A stretch of DNA of 64,000 nucleotides. Origin: Orbilia blumenaviensis. Its lineage: Eukaryota; Ascomycota; Orbiliomycetes; Orbiliales; Orbiliaceae. The stretch is taken from contig JAVHNS010000005.1 of assembly GCA_036872755.1 (NCBI GenBank), positions 1,240,001-1,304,000 of the forward strand, read 5' to 3'. Positions within the stretch are counted from its first letter, which is position 1. Each line of letters begins with the position of its first letter. Position numbers and translations under genes: made by a program. Positions 24,153 to 35,500 of the stretch are shown here, in pieces. The notes below the pieces were generated by a model. The model worked only from the letters and a program-made list of their open reading frames with translations, did no database searches and was not told the origin of the DNA.

Positions 24153-24702
24153 GGGCAGGTGACCCGTGCATTCCTAGGCTTCAGATCTCGAGATCTAATA
24201 TAAGGTACTGTCTCTGATATCGATATCCATCGCCATTGGACATCTGCATGGATATGTGGTATGGCCATGTGATCGCTTGTTTGCACTTGTGCGAGTGCGA
24301 CTCTTGTACTCGCGTACTCAACCGTACACCATGAGATAGATGTATTGAGATGTATACATGAATCAGAGTTAGAACTTATGACAGAAGCATTAAGTACTAA
24401 TGCTCCCCGAGAACCCAGGGCTCAATCCACGGTTCAAAACCTGAAAAACCGTTCTCAAATTAATTTCCATGCATAAGCAATATTAATATGCATACTTCCT
24501 ACCGAACAACTGTTACCAGCCACAATTGAGTGCGCAATTTGGTGTCCACCACGCCTTCCGCCCCGTGTCATTTTGTGTGTTGCAGCCACCTAACCCAGTA
24601 ATATAACCTCGATTCCACAATGACCTAATTAAGGACCACAAGAGGGCCCCAGCTTCGTCGCTACCTCTCCCTCTTTCTGTTGCATACACCACTCCTTTCA
24701 CG

Positions 24703-25494
24703 ATGTCCTGCGCCGCTCCAATCCTCACCGGCCAAGATGCCTCCCCACTGGCTTCTCTCTCGATCACTCACGTCTCCTATGACCCGTCAGACCCTGTGTC
24801 ACTTGTCGCTGCATACCTTTCATTGGTTCCACAGGCATTAATGATAGTCTATGCTGTTCTGATATTTTCGCACCGAGAAGCGGAAATTATACTAGCTTGC
24901 GCTGGACAGTTGGGATGTGAGGCCGTAAACTACGTACTCAAGCGTGTTATCAAGGAAGCGAGGCCCACTAGTACGATATTCCTCTCCAAAAATAAATCAG
25001 AATAGGAATATATATGGTAAGGAATATACTAATACTAAATGCTGGGCGTAGATCTAAAGGGGAAGGGTTACGGCATGCCCTCCTCACATACGCAGTTCAT
25101 GTTCTTCTTCGCGACTTATATATCCCTCTGGATCGCTGTCAGGAATAGATTCATTCCAAGACCAGTCAAGTTATTTTTACTACTCTCTCTATCTTTCTTA
25201 GCCGTCGGAGTAGCAGGGTCTAGGGTATACCTTCATTATCACACTGTAAAACAGGTTCTAGTGGGGTCTGGTGCTGGTGTGATCATCGGACTGGGATGGT
25301 TTGTGGCCACAGCATTGATGAGGACTATCGCTGGAGGGAAATTGTGGGATTTTCTGTTAGAGAATGAGATTTCCAAGTTGGCTTATGTGAAAGACGAGTG
25401 CACAGTTGTGGATTTACATCGGAGGGATTGGGAGGAGTGGTGGGCAGCCAGGGTGCACGGAAAGAAGGCAGTGGAAGGAAAGAAGAGTCTATGA
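24703..25494 (+). CDS. cax4: Dolichyl-diphosphatase (PAP2 superfamily)
   Basis: ER-membrane enzyme that recycles dolichyl diphosphate released by N-glycosylation. Exons 24703-24970 and 25052-25494 give 236 aa, a normal length for CAX4/DOLPP1. The phosphatase motifs are in order: KRVIKEARP (K..RP, motif 1), KGYGMPSSHTQF (PSSH, motif 2) and GSRVYLHYHTVKQVLVG (SR..H, motif 3). Four or five hydrophobic segments surround them, with an HSPLASLSITHVSYD-type N-terminus seen here as ASLSITHVSYDPSDP. The 81-nt intron has a CTAATACTAAAT branch region and donor GTACGA. The downstream neighbour SEC22 is convergent. Confidence 0.94.
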
Positions 25495-25752
25495 TGTTCC
25501 AAGTTGACAGCCTATCTTGCGATTATTGATGTTTAGCATGCATCTAGTGGCGTTTTGGGATTCAAAATCTATAGAAAGACCATGCCGAATCAAAACTGGA
25601 TCTTCCGTCGATTATGTACCACGTCTGATTTTGACATTATCAGCATCCTTGTTGAGAGACCCTAATGTGCAGAGGTATACCCTTTCATGGAAGCAGTACT
25701 TTGAATTAAAGCCCATACCCGCTAGCATAAGAAATACAAAATCCAACCCTAC

Positions 25753-26625
25753 CTAAAAGAATCTCCAGTAGATGAACACAATCACAATGAACCCCAGGAG
25801 CCCGAATGGGGCATACTGCCTGACTAATAAATCCCAATTTATCCGTCTTGCAGCCTTCTTGTATTTCGCAGAATCCTGTTTCAGCCGAATACTCATATCT
25901 CCCATCTTATCCAGACTGTCACCTCGATATAGCAGATCCTCAATATTTTTCGTCATGACTCTCGTTACATCCTTCAGATCATCGTTCAGTTTGTCGAGGT
26001 TCTGAGTCGCACGAGTATCCTGGTATGTCCGTTTTGTCCGCTGCATGAAGGTGTCGAAGTCGACGAACTGGTATGGACGAACGGAAGGAGAATGGACTTC
26101 ACGTTGAGGGTAAGAAGAGGCGAATTCTGTGGCAATGTCGGAGAGGTATGTAAAAGCGAGTTTACGAGGATAGGAACGTTCGCAGATGCAAAGATAGCAG
26201 ACACCATCTTGGATCAGGTAGCTAGGACACTTTCGGGTGAGCCTCGGGACAACGATAGTATCGACAGGAATGCTAACGGGCGGAATGCATACTGGAGAGT
26301 GTAAGGGCCGGATTCAATGGATGCTTGGGGTTCGGAGTTAGAGGTCAGGCGACGGAATATCATCTTCGCCTGTTCCTTGTACTGCTGGAGATTCTCTTCC
26401 ACCTAAGAGCCGTGCTATTAGCACACAGACGGTTCCTTATCTAAGGAAAGAATATTTGAACGAACCTGGGCATCATCAACGGTAGCTGCTAGTGGCATGC
26501 CTACAGGTATAGTTCGTCAGGTTGATCATATTATCAAAGCCATGCCCATGCGACACGGGCGACAGCGAACAAGCAAACAAAGCATCCATACCATCAAGCC
26601 GGGTGATGATGGTCGACTGGACCAT
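25753..26625 (-). CDS. sec22: R-SNARE Sec22 (ER-Golgi transport)
   Basis: v-SNARE of COPII/COPI vesicles between ER and Golgi. Four exons: 26625-26592, 26500-26466, 26402-26293, 26221-25753 (215 aa, matching the family length of about 214). The N-terminal longin domain (STIITRLDGMPLAA, FRRLTSNSEPQASIESG, YLIQDGVCYLCICERSYPR) is followed by the SNARE helix from DTRATQNLDKLNDDL to LLYRGDSLDKM, where R of YRG is the zero-layer arginine. One C-terminal TM segment (FGLLGFIVIVFIYWRFF) ends the protein without a lumenal tail. The start is 349 bp from the divergent ASXH gene. Confidence 0.97.
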
Positions 26626-26974
26626 GGTAGGCAACTACTCCTATCTCGACCTAACAAATGGCGACTCTCGTAATGGTTCGGAGGATCCGCGGATGATTTT
26701 AGAAGTTTTCGAGTCGATGCGATGCGATGAGATTCAGGTGCTGGCTGGTGGTGGGACTTAACTTGAGGGTCCACGTTGGTCAAAAGGCCTAGCAGCTGTC
26801 TGGCCTGGTCAGGTCGGCTGCGCGGTGACGAAAGCCGTTAACGTTCCAGGTGCCAAACACGCTTCAACACGTCCTCCCTTGCAATTGAGCCTCGTTCAAA
26901 ATACAACCAAATGATGACAAGAAAAAACATCTTCAATCGCCATCTGACATATACATCGGCTTTTACTGCACAAG
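26626..26974. promoter_or_regulatory. Bidirectional promoter region, SEC22 / ASXH gene
   Basis: 349 bp between two divergent start codons, so it must serve both. No named motif is recognised. Confidence 0.5.
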
Positions 26975-28678
26975 ATGGTCCAGAGAAAACGGGCGACCGG
27001 CTCGGCTGCGAAACGGAAATCTGCCAGAAATATCAAGGAACCCAATCCTGAAAACGATATTCATCATGCTGAGGACATCGAAGAGGAACCACAGGCGGGG
27101 AATCCAGAGTCTTCGCCCCGCAAAAAGGCAAAAACTGAGAAACAGCTTCGGGTAGACGATTTTATCACGAAGGAGGAGCCTATGGAAGATGCCGAACCAT
27201 CGGCGCTGTATGCGACAAGCGCGAACGCTGTGGATCAAGAAAGCGATACTGTTTGGAAGACGCAAGGCTCGCCTCTATCGATAACCAGATCTGAATCACA
27301 GTTGAACTTATCACCCGAAGAACCCAGGATTGAAGGCCCTATAGATACTGATATGCATACCGAGAATCCTCTTGCCGAAGTTTCCCAGCAATTGGAAGAC
27401 GTGGATATTGAAACTCCAAGGAAGCGGAAGAACGTTGAGCCGACAGCCGTTGCAAAGTCCAGCAGGCCCACAAGATCGACGAGATCCAAAGCAAATGAAT
27501 CAGGAGATACTCAAGTGGTCGACGAACTGTCGGCTCTTACTACAGCGGAACCCCCTCGGAGATCGGGCAGAGCCCGGAAGACCAATCCTATGTATGATGA
27601 AGATAAATACCTAGATACCGCCGAGAAACAACTGGAGCAGCCACCACCAAAAATCAAGACACCAGGAAAAGCCCCCAAGAGTGGTGTCTGGAGTGCAAAC
27701 CACCTGCTCACCAGCAAGAGAAGTAAAATCATTACAGCAGAATGCAATGTATGCATATCCATAACCCCTCCGTGGTGAAGGTTGAATATTTCGTTAATTT
27801 AGTTACATCAGATGATATTTAATGAGAATACCTGGGGCCTTTTTACTGAGGAAGAAAAACTTGAACTTCTCTCGCTACTCCATCCCATTGATACGGAAAT
27901 CACATTTCCAGATCAAGATCCAGCTTTACCACCACCCCGGATTCCAACTCCAGAGCTCTTCCAGAACCTCAACAACGATGCCTTCCGCTCAGCTTTCGCA
28001 GAACTCCAGGATGACCTTGCAACCGGATCCTACGAGCCAGCTTACATAAAAAAAGCAGAGGAGGCCCTGCGTCTCAGAATAGGCCCTATGGCGGAGAAAG
28101 TTGACGATATGAAAAACAAAGAATTTGAAGAGTATTGGGGTCAGAAACAAGCGGTATTTTTCGGAGACGCGGGGCTATCAGCCGGTGTTACACTCTACGA
28201 ACTCTGTCAGCAGAGGATGTTGAAGCCTTGTGACGTCTTCGAGTACAAAAGGACCTTCCAAGGCGGAATAACGGTGGAGAAAGTGTGCGCATTTGACAGT
28301 GTAGAGCTTCTAGATGACGGGCCAGGATTGAAAAAAAGGAGAGACGCATGCACGATGACATTCCGGTATCCAAGTGGGACGCGGAAATACCTGATCGGCA
28401 AGAAAGATGATCCAGGAGAAGGGACTTCAGCCAAGGCCACAGAAGCAGTTGATAAGGATATCACAATTCAAGTCAATAGTCTCGCGCAGCTTGAGGTTGC
28501 AATATTAGATGAAGATGGAACGGTTAAGGCATCGGATCCTGAAAAATATGCAAAGCAATATCCCAATGGAAATGCATGGAAACAGTTTATGGTTAGAAGG
28601 AACGACGAATTCTTGGGCAGTGTGTTTACGATCCGGCAGGTATACTACGAGAAAAAAGCCGCCCGGGAGGCTGCCTGA
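26975..28678 (+). CDS. ASX-homology (ASXH/DEUBAD) domain protein
   Basis: Two exons, 26975-27748 and 27812-28678 (donor GTATGC, acceptor ACATCAG), 546 aa. The N-terminal 240 residues are disordered, basic and KR-rich (RKRATGSAAKRKSARN, SSPRKKAKTEK, RRSGRARKTNP), indicating a nuclear protein. The ASXH/DEUBAD-like domain spans about residues 243-370: VWSANHLLTSKRSKI, ENTWGLFTEEEKLELLSLL, a FAELQDDLATGSYEPAYIKK helix, and the closing EFEEYWGQKQ. In animals this domain of ASXL proteins binds and activates the deubiquitinase BAP1; the fungal partner is not known from sequence. The C-terminal 170 residues are not recognised. Confidence 0.87.
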
Positions 28679-29284
28679 CCCTAATAGTTTCCGCGATTAA
28701 TTCATATATGGGGTAGCACTGAATGTTTGGCGTAGTTGGATTTGCAATCAACATCCCGTTATTGGTAGTTGGATCATGAACGGCGTACACGGATCACGAA
28801 GGCTAAATCATTGCTGAAGCAGCTATAGAATAGGTCTGCATAGAATTACATCAGGCTGAAAGACATTATAGCGTTCCGTGTCGTATACTTTTCGCCTCAA
28901 AAGAAAAATAAAATAAAATAAAATATACCAAACCCTCCAAAATGAGATTCCCATTGGTGATTATAATTACAAGTTTTCTCATAGGGCAATATTTACATAG
29001 GATGGTGTTGAGTGTGTAGTTTGTCGGCATCGGCTGTCGCGTGGGCCGACATGCTTATTCAGGGACCGAATTCCCTTTTCAGCAGCTCCCAACTTTCCAC
29101 CTCCTTTGATTCCGAAATCTGTTCAAGTCACAAGTCAGCGCTTGCGATTGCCATCCTTTCACAGAACACTCGGACACCGAGCACCAAGCATCTAAACTGA
29201 AGCTCCCATCCTCTCAAACACTCTTCACCCTTCACCCTAGACACTCCCAAAACCAGGAGCGATTGAAGTGAAATCAACGCCAAG
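28679..29284. other. Intergenic, ASXH 3' side and small-SPT 5' side
   Basis: 606 bp, AT-rich with an AAAAT repeat near 28903-28924. No other gene signal. Confidence 0.55.
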
Positions 29285-29622
29285 ATGTCGGCCATTTACA
29301 ATTTCGTCCGCCGAAAGCATTACCAATTCGAGGTCACATTTACCTCCTACATGCTTACCTCGACTGAGAAGATTGTATTCAGTTAGTTTACCCCTCTTTG
29401 CTCTTTCCTACGGAATATCCTAAAGTCCCGAGACCTCCGGCGACGAACTGACTAAACTGCGTGTTAGATACGTTCATCTTCCTTTTCCTCGGATTCCTAA
29501 CGGCGGCTATTACCCTCTACCTACCACAGCACGTACAGACGATCACCAGACGAGCGTACTTTTATATTGTTGGCGATGAGAGCGTGATTCGTCAAGAGGA
29601 TGTACTAGACTATTCAACATGA
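29285..29622 (+). CDS. Serine palmitoyltransferase small subunit-like protein
   Basis: Small two-exon gene: 29285-29381 and 29468-29622, 83 aa. Expected role: ER-membrane activator of serine palmitoyltransferase, the first step of sphingolipid synthesis (ssSPT family; functional counterpart of yeast Tsc3). Seen: MSAIYNFVRRKHYQFEVTF, an amphipathic start with basic residues, a LTSTEKIVFNTFIF stretch, one hydrophobic segment (FIFLFLGFLTAAITLYL) and a short C-terminal cytosolic tail. The architecture and the Y..FE..T..YML..E...FN pattern match ssSPTa-type proteins. The intron (29382-29467, donor GTTAGT, acceptor GTGTTAG) splits the Asn codon. The downstream gene mis6 is convergent. Confidence 0.85.
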
Positions 29623-30148
29623 TAACACGATTGGGAATGTTGATCATGGCGGATAACTCCGGTTCTGACCAGGGTTGAAGAATGATCGCAGACGATATTT
29701 GAGAATGGTTCTTCTAGAAGGAGTTATCCGGAATGATTGTGGCAGGGTTTCATTTTGACTTTCGAGTTTGGACTGTCAGGCGTATAGTTGAGGATAATGT
29801 CGACAACATCGGGGCCGTGGCTCTGCACACTGACACAGCTCGCGTGTTCTAAACAACGGGTATATGCATGACACATGTATTTCCGATTGCATTGAAGGGC
29901 ATTTTAAGCGGATAGAGAACATATCATAGAATAATGTATAATGATTGATATTATTTGCATAGAACCATAATTTCGAAATCTAAAAGCCTCACGAGGGGAC
30001 TTTCTGCGAATTCCCAAGGTAGCCATAGCCTCAAGGCTTATTCTTCCATAGGATCGCCTTTGTCCACCTCTTCCTCTCCACCGTTACGTTTTTCAATTAC
30101 GTCAATATCCATCTTGTCTTGAAGGAGTAGTTTTGGTTGTTGGGTCTC
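29623..30148. other. Convergent 3' region
   Basis: 526 bp between the stop codons of the small-SPT gene and mis6. It must hold both 3' UTRs; nothing else is visible. Confidence 0.55.
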
Positions 30149-32580
30149 CTAAAGCCCACTAACATCCTCATTCCATCCAAAACTCCACCCTTCTAACCCT
30201 TTAAACATACCTTCAACATTATACCTCCCAGCCTCGTCCTTTAGTTTCTTCATAGTTGAATAAATCAAACGATGCACTCCATCAAACCCCTTGCGCTTCA
30301 GATACTCCAAACTCGCGACCTTGAATACTCTGTATTCAATGTTGTACCCTCCATCGCCAGCGAGGCCCATCAAAGATTTCGATGTTACCGGACCCGCATG
30401 GCGGATGGGTAGGTAGATATCACGAGCGTCTTCGTAGGCCTCTTCGAGGAAGCGGAGGCAGTCGGTGTTGAAGCGGGAGAATGTGGGATTGTAGGTCAAC
30501 GTAAAGAGACCGTTAAGCGTAAACTCGCGGGAATTGGCTGCAGAGTTTAGGCATTCAACGAAGTCACTGGTTAAGAGTAACAAAGGAATATTAGTATTGA
30601 TATGTTACTTCGTAATTCGGAGTGTATAAGGAGAGTTGCCATACTCTTTCATCAAACATCCAAGTGCATTCGTATCCTTCGCAGGGTCACGATAAAAACA
30701 TCTGGACCTCCAAAAGAAATTGCTGATATCCATCAAAAACCCATTGAAGTGGTCAACATATCGTCTTTCAGGCTCAATATACCCTGCGTCAGGGTTCTTT
30801 GATCTAAGTTCAGTATGAGCTAGGAATGCCTTTTTGTAGTCTGCAAGGATTCCACATGTGCGAGAGAAGCCAACAGCATCGCCGATGAAAACACTAACGT
30901 AGACCACAATATCCACCGGATAGACTATTTCAAAAAGGGGATTTGTGAGTGGGACTTTTACGATTGTGTCGTAAAACCCGAGGGCTGCGTGCAGGATCGT
31001 GATAGTCGAAGGGCGGGTTTGGTGGTTAGCGACGGCTTGAGCATTGAGACCATCGACGTAATCGAAATATTGGCGGATCGATTTACGGAGTTCCGGATCT
31101 AGGGCCGCATGAGGGGAGACAGAGTGCTTAGTGATGATATTCCGAGCGAAAGATGTGTGGAAACGAATCAACGCAGTCACATCCTCGGGCGAATCGTTCT
31201 GAAGCAGCGACTCCAATTTATCAAAGTACTGTACTTTCAGATCTAGGCATAGATAGCTATTAGCCCGCGATGAGTTGTAAAATGATTCTGGAATAACGAA
31301 CCTTGATAACTTGAGAACGGAATGAACGATAGAAGGCAGAGGATAACCTCCCTGTGCCATTTCCCGTTCCACGCAGCCACATACTCTTTCAGGAAATCCT
31401 CAACAGATGGCAGCAGAGTCTAGAAAGTGGTTAGCCAAAAGAAAAGCCAGTGCGCAGTGGAAATACAGTGTTGGTAGGAGATAAACCCGTACCTTTCTCA
31501 TTGCAGCATAATTCAGGATCTGCTTCAGAAACACCTCCAAGCGCTCTGAAGCCGACCTAGCGGCAGTCTCAACGTCATACTCGTCAAACAAAGCCGCGTA
31601 AGTCCAATCATCCAATCTCGAAATGACATTATCCGATCCCTTCAGGAGAACAAAATTCCTAAACATGTCATCCTGGAATACCGCACCCACTTGACTAGGC
31701 AGCTCGAGCTTGTGGAGATTGTCAACGAGACCCTTCACGCTATCGATTTCCTCGAGTGTAACTGAATTTTCCGAGGCATTGAATGTGTGGAGCACCGGAA
31801 CGATCGCTTTCTTTGACTTGCTGAGAATCCTAGTGCTCCTTCTGCGATGTGACTCACGGTCCACATCTTCATCATCCAAAGATTCCTCCCTCCTTGCTTG
31901 TATTAAAGCAGTATTCTGAACCCAAAGCGGGTCCCAGAGTTTGAATATGGAGCGTTTCCGCGAACCGTTCAAAATAACATCCGGATAGAAGCTTTGGTAA
32001 ACCTGTAGTAACCCCACGACCCCTGATTCATCGCTGTGATCCTCGTACAGCTTCATCCTTTTGCCCCAAATATTAGCAAAAACGGAAATTCCCCGAGCGA
32101 GCCTCTGTGGGGGGCTTACAGAGCCTGGATCCGAAATGGCTTCACATCCTTCCTCCTGGTGCACAAGGCGAGGAGGTGACACGCCGGTGCCCTCAAGTTT
32201 GCTGTATAGAGGAAATTAAACAGAACGCCATACAATTGATGTAACACGGCATAACTGTCAAGAAATTCATATACCATAACTAGCCATTTTAGCAGTAATG
32301 CCTGAGTCGCGTATTCTGCCCTTTGCTCGCCCTCACCGAGCGAGCTTATCAAATGGATGACAGTTGATGGTTTTACTCTTTCAAGCGGCACGAGCGACTT
32401 CACAAGCGTCCTCGTTTTTGACGCATCAATTGACGTTTTTGGAAGAGTAAGAAGGCGGAGTAAGGACTCCAGATACCCGTGGGTCAAACCATTGGTATTT
32501 GCATAGCTAGAAAGCTCCCCGACGAGCTTCTCAAAAGTCTCCTTCGGAGTGTCCTTTCGCGTCGTTGTTGCGGCTGCCAA
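30149..32580 (-). CDS. mis6: Inner kinetochore protein Mis6/CENP-I (Ctf3)
   Basis: CCAN component that helps assemble the centromere and load CENP-A. Five exons: 32580-32120, 32057-31493, 31419-31302, 31242-30609, 30566-30149; all phases fit, 731 aa. Family marks: LLLKWLVMVYEFLDSYAVL, then FLYTANLRAPACHLLALCTRR, FRIQALMKLYEDHSDESGVV, LLQVYQSFYPDVIL, TLLPSVEDFLKEYVAAWNGK; helical repeats continue to the C-terminus. The first intron (32058-32119) removes an apparent ARGISVFANIWGKR stretch that is open in frame but absent from the family pattern. The ORF is mostly alpha-helical with no known motif beyond the Mis6 domain. Confidence 0.93.
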
Positions 32581-35500
32581 ACACGTGCCATCAGCGAAAA
32601 ATGCAAGGGGTCATATTTCTCATTAAGGAAGGCATACCTATCAATAATTGATCGAACCTATCAGGGAGGTCTTCAGCGGTTATCTGGTGTGCACCAGTGA
32701 CCGTTTTAGACCCGCCCCGGTGTACCAAATTTTGTATTGGAGAGCTTGCCATGGTTCACCAGAGCCAGAGCTTGCGGAGTGGATGTTGTTGTTTACAGGA
32801 TGCAATGTCGTCGTCGAGGGTGTTGTTTGTCGCATTTTGGTAATGTGCGGCACGGTGACTGTGAGCTGGCGGTCCTGGTTCCTGCAACTCGGGTCTCTTG
32901 TGTAACGGACGGCTTCATTCAACCTCATTTGATGATCCTGAGGCGAGACGACACATATGCGGGCTGACAGATCCTTAACCTGCGTCTACGACTCTCTAAC
33001 TTATCACTTTGCTTCACAAAAACGTTGCAAGATAGCCCACGACCGCTACAAACGGACAGATTCAGTTAGGTATGGCAGCAGGGCTGTCTCCGCCTTTTTT
33101 TTCCCTCTCCTTACCGCCCTTAGGCTTAAGGCCTTTCGGCACGCGGACCTGGATAGCTCCCTAAGCTATGTAGCTTGCTAGCTCCGTGATTCATCATTCC
33201 ACCCCTAGATGGTGATGCTCCGTAGTCCCCGTTCAAATGCATGTGAGCAAGGGACAATCAAGCAAACAGCCAACCTCCCAATAACACCTCATCGGCTTAC
33301 CTGATTCCCCAGATTTAACTGCATGATGTGTCTACGCAAGTATTCTGCAGCTCTGGAGCTCGCCAGGCGGTCACCAAAAACGTTAATTTCTTCGGCCGCT
33401 AACTTCCGGTCATGCTCCCGTTTCCCCTCATTTCTTGCTATCCTGCCTACCCTTGGGAGGGGGTTTCGGTTGAATATGCATATCAACGTCAAAGGGCTAC
33501 TTTAGCACAAACGAGAGGGAAAAAAGAAGAAAAGAACATTTGGGTTCGTCACATATGCATTCTTACTGAGATAGTATTGCCTGCTGGTATGCTAGTCGGA
33601 ACCTTTGTTTTATACATTTATACATACTTGGCAATGGTGAGTTCGCTTGGCTTACAGGCCTGGCCGAGACCAACAACCCTAATTTGCTTTGAAAAGATAA
33701 AAGCAAAGCAAAAAGCAGATATACGAATGCTGTTGAGGTCCCCGGAATATGTAACTTTATGCGGAATGCAAAAGAGAGAAACAAAAAAACTAGAAGAAAG
33801 AAAGAGTGTGAAATCGCATCAAAGGGGAGTTCGAAACGTGGGTGGCTTGTTGAAGTCTAGGTCAGGTCTCAAAGTTCGTCTCGCGAGAGAGTTCGTCTCG
33901 TTGACTGTTCTTGTTTCCGATCATTTGGTTCCTGTTTCTTTTCCCAAACAAACTTTTCTGTGCGCTCGGCAATTGAGCACGCCGATTGGGGTTTCGGATA
34001 TGTATTACATTTGATTTCGAAAAGCGAATCCTCACCGGGTATGGATAATATATCTTCCGCGGGATTCGGAAAAAGAGGCGTTCAGAGGAGCTGATCCAGG
34101 GATAAAAGCCCACTCTAGTAGCCACCAGATGGTATTACTTCTTCCTCGATTTCTGACAGTTCATCACCATCGACATCTCCCTGTGACAAATATTCAATCG
34201 GAGTGCTGAATATTGGTGCATCGGGACACGGGACCCTATAATGTAATAATCACAGGACTGATATAGCAGTTGTCCCTACACTCCTGAGTAACTAACCAGA
34301 CAAGTTCGCAAATTATTCCCAGAGTTGGACAAGAAAATCTGATATCGCATTTATTTAACATTTGCTGTTACACAAACATTGAAGGAAAACCTGCACATGC
34401 ACTCGCGTTCGCGTTCGACGATCCCTGGAAGGATGGTACGTAAGACCGCTGGTTCAACCAGTAAATGGAGCTTGGCCGTGGGTGTAGGGATTTCCCGTGT
34501 AACGGTATAATGGGGATGTGTATGGGCATATGTATGTATGTACAGCGGTACTCCGGCTGTCCGGAGTCGGTGAGTGGGTGAAAGAGGCCGTAGTGCATAA
34601 ATTTTTTACGCCTAATGCAATCATTGAGAAAGAGGTGCATAAAAATGGGCAATTGCAATTCACCCTTCGGGATCGATTGCAGTATTTTCTCACAATCACA
34701 ACATCTAAAATCTAAAATCTGAGCTGAGATGGGTGACACGAAAAAGTTTTGTGTCGCATGATACGAAAATCCTGTGCGACGTCTGGCGCTTGCTTTTCGT
34801 CGGACAATACTGAGGTACTACTGGCGAGCCCGGATTCGAGGCTATGGTAGCCGTTCTGCAAGCATTGGTCTACGTGTGTGCTACATGCGCATTGAGCCCC
34901 GTGAATAGTCATCCGTTCCAAGATGGCCATGTAACCAAACTCAGGTAGGCCGGACAGCTGTGGGGTAGGGATCGGTGGACCAATGTCTCGTATCTACATA
35001 CCCGAGATATTTACCAAACTAACGAATTCTATCCTTCAGATGCCGTATCATAAGATAATGCAAGCCAGATCGTACAAAACTCGGATGGCAAATTTTTTAG
35101 GTTCGTGTCAAGGGCTGGGCAAGTGGTGCAGAAGAGTTTTAGAAGTCTGAGCAGCTTGGATAGCTCTCGCAGATTGCCGAACGAGTGCAGACTGAGGCTG
35201 GTTTACGAGACCAAGCTAGACCAAAAGCTTACAGTTTAACGAGGGGGAAAAAGTCCCTCGAGTCTTTAACCGCATCTGGGATTTGAATACTTACCATAAC
35301 CTTGGAAACGATGTCGCCTTCCCGAACCGCACCCTCCTCCTCCAAAGATACGTGCATTCCCTGCCGATGTCAAGAGAGTTGAATACGAGTTACGATGCGA
35401 GAAAAAATCAGGATATGGCCTGGGAGTCATGGTCTGCTATAATAACAATAGTACTGGCGTTAACATAAACGGGATATGTCAGTGAATTGCTCAACCAGAT

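Larger units (their letters stand above)
23272..24702. other. Divergent intergenic region between the DUF1479 gene and CAX4
   Basis: 1.4 kb with an A30 tract at 23815-23844. Apart from the small ORF reported separately at 24003-24152, I see no coding signal. Confidence 0.55.

Noticed and set aside
31400..32182. A separate gene starting at 32182 (MSPPRLVHQEEG)
   Set aside because: The frame before 32057 is intron sequence of mis6. Removing 32058-32119 joins FRIQAL to MKLYEDHSDES and restores the CENP-I pattern.
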